Notes under the pieces: generated by a model
The model's input: the letters and a program-made list of their open reading frames with translations, nothing else
Told to the model about the DNA's origin: nothing
Databases searched by the model: none
From: Pseudorasbora parva
Taxonomy: Eukaryota > Chordata > Actinopteri > Cypriniformes > Gobionidae
Length of the DNA stretch: 64,000 nt
Direction: 5' to 3'
NCBI RefSeq assembly: GCF_024679245.1
Contig: NC_090187.1
Coordinates: 28,264,815-28,328,814, forward strand
Made by a program: the position numbers and the translations under genes
Shown: in pieces, positions 1 through 11,217 of the stretch
Layout: every line of letters starts with the position of its first letter
Numbering within the stretch: position 1 is the first letter of the stretch

Positions 1-59
1 ATTATTTAGTATATTCGTTTTTCAGCTAGCAGTCTCCGTATAGTGGGTGGTTTCATGCA

Positions 60-106
60 TGACCAAATGTCCTTATTTGTATGGACCTTGTGGGAACATT
101 TGGTCC

Positions 107-147
<41 letters not shown>
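60..147. repeat. (CA)n microsatellite with fish-type flanking core
   Basis: A CA dinucleotide run from about 108 to 145 follows a short imperfect palindromic core (ggaccttgtgggaacatttg region, 83-106). The same kind of core, reading 'tggggaca...ggtcccca', sits beside the GT run near 19.1 kb, and a related sequence lies beside the G/GT run at 43.8 kb. This suggests one mobile microsatellite-associated repeat rather than independent slippage. No coding signal is seen. Confidence 0.7.
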
Positions 148-149
<2 letters not shown>

Positions 150-150
150 T

Positions 151-558
151 CATCATTCATTTTATGTTCATTGAAAAGTATGATGAAGAATGCTTAATTG
201 TGTTCATAGGATTTCTAGGGGGGGTCAAATAGCTATATGTGTTGTAGGGTTATACTATATTCAAATAACGATGCACAATGAACAAAGGATCGTCAATCAA
301 TCATTATGTCTTTCAAGATTAAGTATTTATGTTATGCAAATCAGTAGATATTTCCTATATCAGTCACGTTCGAGTCTCAATTAATTATTCAGTTCTCTGC
401 ATGCATTTGAGCATTTAAAATTCCATATTGGCTGTGTTCACAAAGTACCATAGATCAACCCAATCCATCATAAAAGATAAAGAGAAAAAGAAAAAAGAAA
501 AAGAAAAAAGGTGAGTGGAATTTAAAATTGAAAGCTGGTAAGTGTGATTATTTTTCTA
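151..558. other. unassigned stretch
   Basis: No gene or recognised repeat. A purine-rich AAAAG-type tract lies at about 476-512. The 64-codon open frame over 190-384 shows no recognisable domain. Confidence 0.5.
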
Positions 559-1455
559 ACCTGGTCTCACAGAATTCTGTGAAATAAACATGGCCCCTTA
601 ACTCAAAATCTGTGGCAGTTTCACAAAATCGCCAGACTATGATTGAAACTATGATTTTGCCATTATGACATGGAGTGTGTTTCTCAGTTTAACCAGCCAG
701 CATAATTTTATTTACATTTATTTATTTATTTATTTATTATTTGTGGCATTCAGACACGTAACCCAATCCCTTCCCTAAACCTACCCATTTGTGTATTATA
801 AAAAACAGGACATTACTTGCTAATGGCACAATTTATTCAAAAAATACAAATAATCCAAGTGTTCCGAGGCCAATCGATTGATTTGTGTGAAGAAAATCCC
901 GAAAGCATTCAGCAGCGTTGAGTCCAGCCTCCGAAGTTTACAACCACATTTTAAAAATTGCAGCCGGAAGAAACGTTACATCCGGCTTGACAGCATTAGC
1001 TCTCGTATGTCTCGTGACCAATTGCGTCATCACATCAGCCTTGATTGTAAAATGCCATTGGCTCTCGTGTGTCTTGTGACCGATCTCGTCATATTAAAGA
1101 GTCGTGTGTATCATTTGAATGAATTGAACTGAGTGGAGTGTGTGCGTTCACAGAGCAGCGGATCGGATCGTCATTTCAGCGATTAAAAAACATTAAGATC
1201 AACTCTGTTCTTCACATAAAGATATCGTATGACTTAAGAACACATGGAATGCAACACGATTTAATACGTTTATACTGTTTTTGGTCAGTTTTTGCAATGA
1301 ATACCTGTGACTGTACTTTTATTTTCCGGTAACGAGTTTTATATTGCTGAGAGGTTTAGTGTAGGAGTGGAGTTTGTTGTTACAAAATATAAAAGTAGCC
1401 TATAAATATTAATAAAATCATGTGTTCATTTCACAGAATTCCGTGAGTCCAGGTT
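559..1455. mobile_element. non-autonomous DNA transposon with 33-bp TIRs
   Basis: The 33 bases at 559-591 match the reverse complement of 1423-1455 with only about three mismatches. Both ends contain a palindromic core, cacagaattctgtg on the left and a one-base variant on the right. That symmetry defines an element of about 897 bp. Inside are an (ATTT)n tract (about 716-745), a copy of the CCTAAACCTACCC motif common in cyprinid repeats, and two imperfect tandem copies of a CTCGTRTGTCTYGTGACC unit near 1000-1090. I could not identify a target-site duplication, so the superfamily is open. The 84-codon frame at 878-1132 is not a recognisable protein. Confidence 0.7.
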
Positions 1456-2678
1456 GGGAGTTTCTTTGATGGACATTTCTCATAAAACAAACAATAAGAT
1501 ACAATAAAAGAAAAGTGCACGTTGGTATAAAAACCAAAATTATGTTTTTATCAACAAATTTTTCAGCATAAAACTGGAAGACTATGAGTGTGTTGTTATG
1601 GCTTGACCAGCATGTCTAATTTAAAACACATCAAAACTAAGCTCTCTTGAACGTAGTAGTCTTATTTAGCAGTTCAATTCCCTCCTGACCTCTCGGTTGG
1701 CCTACTCTGTGTAAAATTGTCATCTTGCCCTTGTGCCGTAATCAATATTAAGGCTAATGTGTTGACATGTTCTTCTGAGCAGCTCTTACTCTCCATAGAA
1801 GTCGGTATTTCCCCTGGCACTCATTCACTTAAGATATTACACACTTGAGCGACAACCAGTGCTCAACAGCAAGGTTTCTTCCTCAATCCTGCACATGAGA
1901 ATCCCTGTCCATTTATATTTATGAATTCACAAACATAAGAGCACTTTTCAAGCTGTCTGACGAAAGTTTAATTCCTTTTTTGTAAGCCCGTTTCGCTGAG
2001 ACAGGAGGGAAGTTAAGTTATGGATGAGTGCAAGACTTCTGCTCTGAATTGATTCTGTTTTTACAATATGAGCACTAAGAAATGATGGTAGAGATAAGAT
2101 ATGTCACCGTGCTTTACTGCTGGGCGGCCAAGTCCTGGCAAAAAAATGCATTCCACATACTGCTGGCACTTTCCATCAATATGGTGCAAAATCAGACTGG
2201 TCCTTTTTTTCTTTTCAACAACTGGACAGTGAAAGATGGTGACTTAGAACTTCAGAAAGTGTTAAAAACTTGGTTATAGTGTTTTTATTTTATTTTTATA
2301 GGCTGTGTTCGTTTTGTTCAGGTTTCTAAAACTTACAACCCTGTTGACAAAATTTAGGACAATATTAGGACAGCTTTTTTTAGTCAGAATAGGAGTCTGA
2401 TACTTCTCCATCGGGCTGTGATTATGGGGGTTGTTTCAACCGAACCAGGGAAGAAAATGCTTCTGCACTCAATTGGATAGACCTACAACCAATCAGGGCA
2501 ATGGAGTAAGTGCCGTATAGAGCTCCGGAGGTCACATGACCCATACAACGCCATTTTGGTAGGCAAGAACAGCTGGCGCCAGCATCAGTTTCAAGGCAAC
2601 GGAGTTCACTGCACACTTTAATTCAAAAGACATAGACTTGTACATAGAAAAACTTAATAGATTATACAGAACATATCT
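1456..2678. other. unassigned AT-rich stretch
   Basis: No coding region, RNA gene or repeat boundary is convincing. Short open frames (2082-2279 plus, 2422-2717 minus) have no recognisable domain and no splice context. Confidence 0.5.
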
Positions 2679-2780
2679 AGGGCTGTGACGGTGGCAGTTT
2701 TTTTTTTTTACCACCACGGTGGTCTAGGGCTCTGCCAGTGTCCGGTGAACATGACAACCGCACCACGTGGTGGTAGAGCG
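2679..2780. repeat. hAT-like terminal palindrome
   Basis: The sequence 'agggctgtgacggtgg' followed by an accaccacggtggt palindrome resembles the ends of fish non-autonomous hAT elements, which often begin with a variant of 'aggg(c/a)tgtgacgg'. A matching opposite end was not found, so this may be a truncated or solo terminus. The identification is inference from end motifs only. Confidence 0.3.
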
Positions 2781-3723
2781 CCACCTGAGTAGCTGATTAG
2801 CACAGGCAGTGGTCGGCCAAACAATAGTTTTTTTTTTACTATTAATAGTGTTTTAAGTGAATATTATGACATGAGTGAAGCACAACGCTTTACCTCGCTG
2901 CCATGGAAACAACATTCATGTCGAACGAGATACTTAATTTACGTCTCTCAAGATTTGGGGAAATAAATTAGAGATTCCATGTCCAGTAGAATAAAATGGG
3001 GCAAGCCCATTGTTAAATTCGTGGAGAATAGGGTGACCAGATCGCAAAATGTGAAGCTTAAATTTAGCTCACCTCACAACTTCTCTCGTTTGGCAAAATG
3101 TTATGCTGCGAGGTAACATTTAATTGCGGACCTATTATTTATTTTGTAAATCAGGCTTTAAGCCTCACTTGTGTCATAATATCCACGTAAAGCATTCACA
3201 TGTAAAAATATGTTTGGCCGACCATCATGTTTGGCTTCACCCGTGTCCGAGTGAATCTGAGTCGTTCTTTCTTTTGTCACTTCACATTTAATCACGTCTT
3301 TTCCCTGGAAAGATTAGTAACGTTAAACTGTTTGTGTAGTACGTCAAGTAACCTCTTTGGGTTCGAGTCATTGGTTCCGTCATCAGTGTCGGTTCTGGGC
3401 CGTGACAGCCTCATATGCAATGCGTGCAGTCCTGAAAACAAGAATTGATTAGTTCACCTCTTGAGTGTTCACGTTCGAGTCATTTATTCAACAACTCACA
3501 GCCCCATAGGCTGAATACAGAATATCCTGTACAGAACCGATGGCATGTAGCGTATGCGCAGTTAAAATAAAATTAACATATTGCTTTTTGAGACAACTCA
3601 TTGTTCCCGAGTCATATTAAGTTCAAAATCTAAATCTGCCTGCAATCTGAACATAGCCTTACAGATGCTGCACAGGCATAAAGTCATTTGATGTATTTAA
3701 AACTGCCTTATATTTCTCATCAT
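2781..3723. other. unassigned stretch
   Basis: No supported feature. Two copies of a gttcgagtcatt motif (about 3361 and 3471) are too short to interpret. They resemble a tRNA B box, but no A box lies at the right distance. Confidence 0.5.
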
Positions 3724-3766
3724 CTCGTCTCGTCTCGTCTCGTCTCGTCTCGTCTCGTCTCGTCTC
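3724..3766. repeat. (CTCGT)n pentanucleotide microsatellite
   Basis: About eight and a half perfect copies of CTCGT, followed by a decayed CTCAAT run. The minus-strand frame reading through it (RRDETRRDE) is a repeat artefact. Confidence 0.95.
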
Positions 3767-4567
3767 AATCTCAATCTCATTAATTCCACCCGTCAGCCCA
3801 ACAATGGAATCCAACAGCGTGGTTGAAGGTATTCTGCATGTATTTCTTTTCAGTGTTTCTGGGAAGTTCACTAAATTTATTACAATCTAGGTATGTAATT
3901 TTAACTCTGACTCCATGAATAATTTAATCTGACTCCAATTTTATGTGACTTTGTTAAATGTGTTAAATTTGTAACTTAACAGCTGATCATAAGATGAATT
4001 GTGATTTAGATAAGATTGTTGATTTTTCTTGGTATCTCTAGTTTCAAATATTTGTTCCACCACGGGACCCGGTATCGCACAGACACGTAGCATTCGCGAT
4101 TTCATTAGCTCACGGACACAAATCAGCCAGTTCTGATTTTACATAGTAGGTAGAACAACTATTTTACCTTGTGAGGTCACACATGCTGACTCATAACAAG
4201 TGTAATTTTAGTAATAGTCACAATAATAGTCACTAATAACAGTGATAGTCATAAATTGGATTGCCCCTATATGATGTATGCCATGCTCCATTCATTGGGT
4301 CGTCGGTATGATCTGTCCTAGCAGAGAGATTTGTGGAAATACTAAAATAATAATTTCTGAATAAAATTTGAAAAGTTGCAAAATGCATTGAAAATGCATG
4401 TCTTTGACCCGTTGTGGTAATTAACATGTTCATGTACATTATTAGTTAATATACAGTAATATCTTATCTTATTTATACATTATGAAACATTTAACTAATA
4501 ACAATTTAATGATTTACTTAATCTATTAATCATGTAGAATGTTCATGAATTGCTGATGCAGTAATCA
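3767..4567. other. unassigned AT-rich stretch
   Basis: Many TAATAGTCA-like short direct repeats lie near 4205-4255. No gene or element boundary is recognised. Confidence 0.5.
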
Positions 4568-4571
4568 TTAA

Positions 4572-5911
4572 AGAGGTCATATAATGCTACATGCACTTTT
4601 ACAAGCTGATTGTATAGAAATGTGTGTTGGCAGTGCCTGTACACAACCAGTGTTTTTTTTTTTTTTTATCTCCTTATATGTTTTCCCCTGTCTCAAATCG
4701 AGCCGTTTGACTGTGTGTCGTCACACGGTTGGGCACCCCTCCCACAACTGCTGATTGACAGCAGTTTCAACACAGCACTGCACCGCCCTGAGTGAGCTCT
4801 GTCATCATAGTCTGCTATTGTTGATACGCTGGAGCAGAATGGCGTCTAAGAGATTGTGGTGTTCGGTTGGGTGTAATAACGAACACAGCAGTCATTCTGA
4901 TGTTCCTAAATCCGAACCGCTGAAGACGCAGTGGCTGAGTTTTGTTTTCGTCAATGCTTTTATGTTTCCACCAACCGTGAAGCATTTATCACCAGGTTTC
5001 GCTAAGAAACTGCTCCTGAATAAATGATTCAGATCTGTACCAGCTCTACATGTTCATGCTTCCCTCCAGAAGAAGTGAGTGTAGTTTGAAACAAGTGCAC
5101 GCTTCACAATGAATGCGGCTAAAGTGGGTAAGTTAAATTGCCGCATGCTATCTATGTTCTCAATATAATTCATAATCCCACGTTTATAATGAACAACGCG
5201 TTATGGTTATTGTGTTATTACAATTGGTGTACGCTGGTTTTAAAGTTTACGTGGACGTGGCAACACTAAGCTTAATTATGTAGCTGGTTTATAACGGTGT
5301 CTGTTACGTAAAAAAAAAAATGTTGCAACAGTTATTACAATACATAGATAACGTTATGCATCACTGACAAACCGACATTAACAGAAATAAAGTTTTTTAT
5401 TGGCATTAGCTGTAACATCAATCTGTCAATGAACTAATGTACTCATCAGCAAACACATAGCTTTCATATCTCACTACGCTAACATTACCCTGCCAGTACA
5501 TAAAGACAGACAAAGTGACATTGCATTAACCAACCATTCAGAAACGTCCTATTTAGCCTAAATTGTCGAATTTCTTTCGTGCTGTCATCTTGTCCCGAGT
5601 CCGACTCCAGTTCAAATTGATACAATTGCACAGATGTGTCCTCAGAGACTCTCGTGGCCATTCTTTCCCCTTCTCTGTTGTCTAGGCAACAACTCCATGT
5701 GAATGTGCCCCACAGAACAGAGGGGCTGGGTGAGTAAAGCTCATTAACATTAAAGTTGTATGCATGCACTGAAATGGCATGGTGAAAAAGGAGCTGTTTT
5801 TGACCAGGTAAAATTAGTTTATTTGCAATTCTAATGAGAATTTTTAATTAAAGTATTTTACAATGTTTTCATTTAGACTCTAAAGAATCATATTAACATT
5901 ATATGACCACT
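4572..5911. mobile_element. TTAA-flanked Kolobok/T2-like DNA transposon
   Basis: The element begins AGAGGTCATATAATG (4572) and ends with the inverted match CATTATATGACCACT (to 5911), one mismatch in 15. It is flanked on both sides by TTAA (4568-4571 and 5912-5915). TTAA duplication with AGG-type ends is shared by Kolobok/T2 elements, whose transposases carry a THAP DNA-binding domain; piggyBac also duplicates TTAA but usually begins with C. A THAP-like coding relic lies inside, which favours Kolobok. No DDE catalytic core is recognised, so the copy is probably non-autonomous or decayed. Confidence 0.65.
4839..5027 (+). pseudogene. THAP-like zinc-finger relic
   Basis: From ATG 4839 the frame reads MASKRLWCSVGCNN, giving a CxxxC pair near the N terminus and a later conserved-type tryptophan (QWLSF). 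This is the expected start of a C2CH THAP domain. The downstream Cys/His pair and HF motif expected near residues 55-60 are missing, but a GFAKKLLLNK segment typical of the region after the finger is present just before the stop at 5025-5027. I infer an internally deleted THAP domain from the transposase or ORF of the surrounding TTAA element. A captured host THAP exon is the alternative. It is not functional as read. Confidence 0.45.
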
Positions 5912-5915
5912 TTAA

Positions 5916-7639
5916 TAAATTGGTTAGTTCCTCATGATTCCTACATTGACTCATGATTATCTGTGCCTAAGTTCAGCATGAATCAATGCATATCAGTGCA
6001 CCCGTATTGTAAAGTGTTACCCGGTTTAATGTTACCAAAAGCTAAAAGGGTCCTTAGATTTTTAAAATATTCTTCATACTAAAAAAAAAAAATGGTTCTT
6101 TTAAAATGGGTCTTCCATTACCTCACCTGAACCTCCCTGCAAACTTCCAGGAATGATTTCAGAGAAAGTCTATGATATTTTTAACCCAATACAACAGGTT
6201 GCTCAGGAATAATTCATATTGCCTCCTCTTCACATTCTGACACAGTTTCTAATTAGCTACATCATGTTCCAAAGTTCCTGTATAAAATCTTGCTGAGCTT
6301 TAAGTCTGATTTTACATAAGTTTATGTTTAGCCATATTCATCTCTATCACAGTTTGTGCATTTAGTTGCACAATATTGTTGTAGAAATCATGCAAGCTGT
6401 ACTGCCCCTAAATCTAAATCTATAAAGTCACTCATTTAATCAAGCAGAAACTTTTCAGTTGGGATCTATGCCTGTGTGCATATCAAAATCAATTATAGAC
6501 CAAATCAAATCAGCATTTGGTTTATATCGTTACAAAGCAGTTTTTCCTGTGCATCAGCAAATTTGCACAAGTCATTTCACTCTGGGAACAGCCGCTCAAC
6601 TATTATATCTCAATAAATCTCAACAATATTATCTATTATTCTGTCTACCGCTGGTTTGGTACAGCAATAAGATCTCATTTTCTACCTATTATAGTCCTGT
6701 TCAGTTTGCACAGCACTGAGATTTCCTTTCGCTTTCTTTTTGCCATTGTCACTGATGTTATATGCAGTAGGGGATGACCAGTCAGTTTATTGTGGCCCAA
6801 GCTACCTTCTAGTTATCTACAACCATTATGTTTGCATTTGCTGCATCACATTTCTTTTACCTTCATATGCTCAGCTTTTGCCCAAAGTTACTTCTACTTC
6901 TAACTTCTACCCTTTTATTTTTCACCAGTTATGGCCCCCATCGGCTAGCTCAGTACATGTCTTATTTCCTGTGATTGCTGGATTGCAAGCACAACTCTCC
7001 CCACAGAGTCAGCCTGCTGAAATTTTCTCTCAAACAAGCTGTCCATCTTCCATTTTTCCCTTTACCTCCCATGAATCTCCACCTGACCATCATTTTCTAC
7101 CTGCTGCAGTGCATTGATTACGTCGCAACATCAGCACAATTGTACTGCAAGTGTATCTGCACTTATTCCAACATTTTCTCTGCAGTCATTCACTCCATGT
7201 GAGAGCAGAACCAATGACTTCACCAACTGCTCTAACCTTCACCTCTTCTTTCCCGGTTTAATGTAAAAGCCATTCTGAAATATGAAATGCTGTGGTGCAA
7301 ATTGTTTCTGTTTGTGCCTGACAATGTTTACAGTTGACTCAAAGAGTGGCATGGGTTTACAGTTTTTTTTCTCTTAACACTCTAACAAACCTACAACACA
7401 CAATTGGCAAAACGGTTAATTTCATGCTCAAAATCACACATTAAACTCCAACACTATTTTTTAATAAAATAATACACTAACACAGTACACTATGTCTACC
7501 AAAACACTGACACATGTTCTCGTCCAACAGGAACATTTAGTCAATCATAGCCCAATGTCATAAAAACACTAACATCAGATGGAATTACAGAAACTGCATT
7601 ACTTTATGTCAGGTCTGCCCTTATACAATAGACAGTATT
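5916..7639. other. unassigned stretch flanking DIRS-1
   Basis: Mostly unique-looking AT-rich sequence. Near 6035-6110 there is an 'aaagggtccttagatttttaaaa' style interspersed-repeat scrap. Pyrimidine-rich frames over 6740-7200 have no domain. The stretch 7380-7639 resembles the end region of a fish mariner-type repeat that may resume after DIRS-1 at 11401, which would make it the target of the DIRS-1 insertion. Confidence 0.4.
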
Positions 7640-7802
7640 GTTTCCCTATCTCGAGGGAACTTCGAGCTGCTTCGAAAAGCTAGGGGACGCCTCTGCGTAC
7701 CATTTCATGAAGCACTTGTGTAATCAGTCCAATAGCGGGACGATACGTCACGGGCGGGTGACGTCATCGACCAGGAAGCTATAAAGCACACCTGGACCAA
7801 AC
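7640..7802 (+). repeat. DIRS-1 left inverted terminal repeat with promoter
   Basis: This is the inverted partner of the right end. The outermost ~29 bases differ from the right end, as is normal in DIRS, where outer edges are copied separately through the internal complementary region. It contains a consensus CRE palindrome TGACGTCA (7759-7766) and a TATAAAG box 13 bases further on (7780-7786). Both are repeated in inverted form in the right repeat near 11240-11260. The gag ATG at 7849 lies about 60 bases after the TATA box. Confidence 0.8.
7759..7786 (+). promoter_or_regulatory. CRE plus TATA box of DIRS-1
   Basis: A perfect TGACGTCA (CREB/ATF-type site) followed by TATAAAG. In DIRS elements the left terminal repeat drives transcription, so this is a plausible core promoter. 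Activity is inferred. Confidence 0.5.
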
Positions 7803-7848
7803 AGTCACTAGCTTCTGTGCCTTCACAAAGCGCTCTGTGTGATATTGT

Positions 7849-9345
7849 ATGTCCATTTATTGTGTGTGTGTCAGAAAAAGAGAAAAGAGAATGTCTAGTC
7901 AGTTCAGGCGATGTGTTACTCCCTGCCCTCGTTACATCACGTGTGGGGATACACACGACCTGTGTGTAATGTGTTTGGGGCTTGAGCATGCCCAGTCAGC
8001 TCTCGAGGGGGTTGGCTGCGAGCATTGCGAGAGTCTCCCAATGCGAACACTGAGATCACGCCGGGCACTCTTCGAGGAGAGTGCTTTGGCTTGCGGTCCT
8101 CAGGGCTCGGGTCCCGCTGTTGCCGAGGCGCAGCGAAGGCTCGCGTCCTGGGGATCGCAGTTAGATCTAGTGGCGGGGTTAGAGACGGGTGATCCCCTAT
8201 CTCTGCCCTTAGCTGCTGGATCTCAAGCCTCAGTTCGTGAGTTGAAAGCAAGCTCTGCGGTTTCTTCCGCTCGCGCTGAGGCACAAGATCAGCTGCAGCA
8301 CTCCAGTTCCGAGGAACTGGATGTTGTAAGCATAAATGAAACTGACGAGTTACTTCCACCATTACACACACACGCACAGGAGGAGCTAATGGAGGTTGTC
8401 ACTCGTGCCGTTGCCAGATTAAGTTTAGACTGGCCGGCCGAGCGGTATGAGTCACATAAGCATACAAGCAGGCTAGATGAGAGATTTTTACCATCATACA
8501 CACAACCTCCTAGGCGGGGCTTGCCATTTTTCCCGGACCTCCACACCGAGGTGTGGAGGTCCTGGGCTAGACCAGCATCTGCCAGAGTCTTTAACCCGTC
8601 CACATCTGAGTATTCAAATATAAGTGGGTTGAAGGCTCATGGTTATGCGGCGATGCCGCGGGTGGAAGAGACGTTCGCGAGCTATCTCTCCCCCGAGTCA
8701 GCATAGTCGCTGCAAGCCCCGCAGCTGCCCACCAAGCACGTGAGAACAACATCAGCGCTGTTGGGCAGGGCGTACTCGGCAGCAGGGCAGGCGGCCGCCT
8801 GTCTACATACAGTGGCCGTACTGCAGTCTTATCAAGCCGATTTATTGGGGGATATTAATGAAGAGACCGAAGAAGTGGGGAGAGAAACAATCGCCGAAAT
8901 TAGGCGGGCGGCAGATTTGTCTCTTCGTGCCAGCAGGGAGATGGCCAGATCCATCGGCCGCTCTATGGCCACGGAGAGACATCTGTGGTTAAATTTGTCA
9001 GATATTAAAGAACGTGACAAAAAGTTCCTTATGGATTCGCCCGTCTCGCCTACTGGCCTCTTTGGTGACGCTGTAACAACGGTCGTCGACCGTTACCAGG
9101 AGGCCAGGAAGCAGGCGGCGGCATTTCAAAAATTTCTCCCCCGCAAATCATATTCCCCAGGGGCTGCCGGGCGGGGGCAGCCCCAGCCGAGTACGTCCTC
9201 CTCCGCAGCGCATCCAGCGCAACAAAAACACCCCCCCCCCCCCCCCATTTTTGCCAATTTTAGTAGATTTTCTGGCAGCGTGGAAACTTCTGCCGAATGT
9301 CTCAGAATGGGTCCTGTGTACAATAGAAAAAGGGTACAGAATTAA
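7849..9345 (+). pseudogene. DIRS-1 gag-like ORF, one nonsense codon
   Basis: One reading frame runs from ATG 7849 (or the alternative ATG 7891, MSSQFRR) to 9345 and is broken only by TAG at 8704-8706. The N-terminal part has a Cys/His cluster (CVTPCPRYITCGDTHDLCVM) resembling the putative zinc-binding start of fish DIRS gag proteins. A PFFPDLHTEVWRSW motif follows, and after the stop comes an alpha-helical region ending SPTGLFGDAV...QEARKQAAAF, the C-terminal gag signature. The same motifs recur in decayed form in DIRS-3. The protein would bind the element RNA in particles. The C-terminal 30 codons overlap the RT frame and include a run of prolines from a long poly-C tract at about 9231-9246. 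Confidence 0.75.
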
Positions 9346-10533
9346 ATTTGGGTTACACTCGCCCGTGTTCAACGGGGTTACTGCCACGGTAGTAAGCCCC
9401 GAGCAGGCTCTGGTAATGGAACAAGAGGTACAGACTCTTCTGCGAAAAGAGGCTATAGAACGGGTCCCTCCCCACTGCAGAGAGTCGGGGTTTTACAGCC
9501 GGTACTTCATAGTTCCAAAGAAGGATGGGGGGTTAAGGCCTATCTTAGATCTGCGTCATCTAAACAGAGCAGTAAAAAGATTAATATTCAAAATGCTCAC
9601 GATAAAACAGATCGTGTGTCACATCAGGTCCGAGGACTGGTGCGTCACGATAGACTTAAAAGATGCGTACTTCCACATCTCCATCACAGACAGTTCCTCA
9701 GGTTCGCTTTTGGGGGAAAAGCGTACCAATATCGAGTGCTGCCATTCGGTCTAGCTTTATCGCCCTGCACTTTCACGAAGTGCGTGGATGCAGCTCTGGC
9801 TCCGTTGCGACTCCAGGGCATCCGCGTGCTTTATTACATCGACAATTGGCCAGTGTTAGCACAGTCGAAACAACTGGCGGTTCAGCATCGAGATGCTGTT
9901 CTTGCCCACATGAGGGTGTTGGGGCTAAGGTTGAACGAAAAGAAAAGTATGTTGGCACCACAGCAGAGCATTACTTTTCTGGGGGTAGTTTGGGACACGA
10001 AAACGATGTCGGCTCAGCTATCTCCGCCCAGGGAAAAAACGATCCTGAATACCATCAACCAGATAAAGCTAGGCCAGTCAATCACTGTCAAACACTTTCA
10101 AAGAGTGTTGGGTTTGATGGCAGCAGCGTCCAACGTGATACCTTTTGGCCTGCTGTACATGAGACCCTTACAGCGGTGGCTCAGGACCAAGGGGTTCTCC
10201 CCGAGGGGAAACCCTTTTCGCTTAATCAAGGTCACGCGGCGCTGCCTACGTGCCTTGGTGAAGTGGAAAGATCCTTGGTTCCTTTCCCAAGGTCCAGTTC
10301 TGGGGGCTCCTTGTCGTCGCGTAATGCTAACGACGGATGCCTCCCTAACTGGCTGGGGAGCGGTCATGAGTGGCCGCTCAGCCCAAGGTCTGTGGAGGGG
10401 CCATCAGCTCTCCTGGCACATAAACCAGCTGGAGCTGATGGCTGTGTTTCAAGCACTCAAACACTTCCTCCCAGACCTGCGGGGCCGTCATGTGTTAGTT
10501 CGGTCAGACAACACTTCGGTGGTCTTGTATATA
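9251..10533 (+). pseudogene. DIRS-1 reverse transcriptase / RNase H, frameshifted and truncated
   Basis: The RT fingers/palm segment begins in frame 2 (KLLPNVSEW, then SGFYSRYFIVPKKDGG and DLKDAYFHIS). A frameshift near 9700-9725 moves the match to frame 1, where QYRVLPFGLALSP and the active-site box follow. The expected YLDD-type box reads Y-I-D-N (9835-9846), so the second catalytic aspartate is replaced. RNase H then begins: TDAS aspartate at 10336, LEL glutamate at 10432, RSDN aspartate at 10507. It is cut at 10533 by the Tc1-like insertion, losing the last acidic residue. The enzyme would copy element RNA into DNA, but this copy cannot. Confidence 0.85.
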
Positions 10534-11216
10534 CAGTCCCTGACAAAAGTCTTGTCGCTTATCTATTTTCTAGAAATACCTGATATTAACCTGACTTTTA
10601 ATTAATTAATTGGTGTTAGAAATAGCTCATATGAAAAGCTAAAACCCTCCCAAATGATGTTTAATGCACTGAAATAAATAATTTTCACAGAAAAAATATT
10701 TATCATTTAATCAAGACAGAAAGGTCAAATTTTGGCAAGACAAAAGTTTTGTTGCCTATACAGAAATTGAACAAATTTACAGCAAATACAAAAATATGTC
10801 AGCAAATTAAGTTGTGGTGCTGTGAGATTCAAATGTAATATCTTGTATGACTTCCATGAGCTTGAAGGACTGCATCCATGCGGTTTGGCAAGGATTCAGA
10901 AAATTTATTGATGAAGTCATCAGGAATAGCTAAGAAAGCAGTCTTGCATGCCTCCCAGAGTTCATCAATATTCTTTGGTTTCGTCTTCCATGCATCCTCT
11001 TTCATACTACCCCACATATGCTCAATGATGTTCATGTCTGGTGACTGGGCTGGCCAATCCTGGAGCATATTGATCTTCTTCGCCTTGAGGAACTTTGATG
11101 TGGAGATGGAAGTATGCGATGGAGAACCGTCCTGCTGCAGAATTTGGCCTGTTTTATGGTTGGGAATAAGAGGTAGCTAAGATTTCTTGGTATTTTAGAC
11201 TATTGATGTTGCCTGA
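10534..11216 (-). mobile_element. Tc1-like transposon 3' fragment inside DIRS-1
   Basis: The fragment starts exactly after a TA (10532-10533) with cagtccctgacaaaagtctt, a Tc1-type terminus. On the minus strand it carries the C-terminal part of a transposase and a 3' untranslated AT-rich tail. The 5' end of the transposon and its second terminal repeat are missing; DIRS-1 right-repeat sequence resumes at about 11217. The simplest history is insertion into the RNase H gene followed by a deletion that took the Tc1 5' part together with the DIRS recombinase and internal complementary region. Confidence 0.8.
10829..11200 (-). pseudogene. Tc1-like transposase C-terminal fragment
   Basis: Minus-strand reading shows an RILQQDGSPSHT-type second aspartate box around 11125-11160 and WPAQSPDMNIIEHMWG, which holds the third catalytic acidic residue (E of the DD34E triad), then about 55 residues to a stop at 10829. 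The N-terminal HTH domains and first aspartate are absent. It is a dead fragment. Confidence 0.8.
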
Positions 11217-11217
11217 C

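Noticed and set aside
367..376. B-box-like GTTCGAGTC as a tRNA gene
   Set aside because: No A box at the proper distance and no cloverleaf.
7937..8603. Minus-strand frames of 146 and 104 codons opposite DIRS-1 gag
   Set aside because: They are shadows of the GC-rich gag coding strand.
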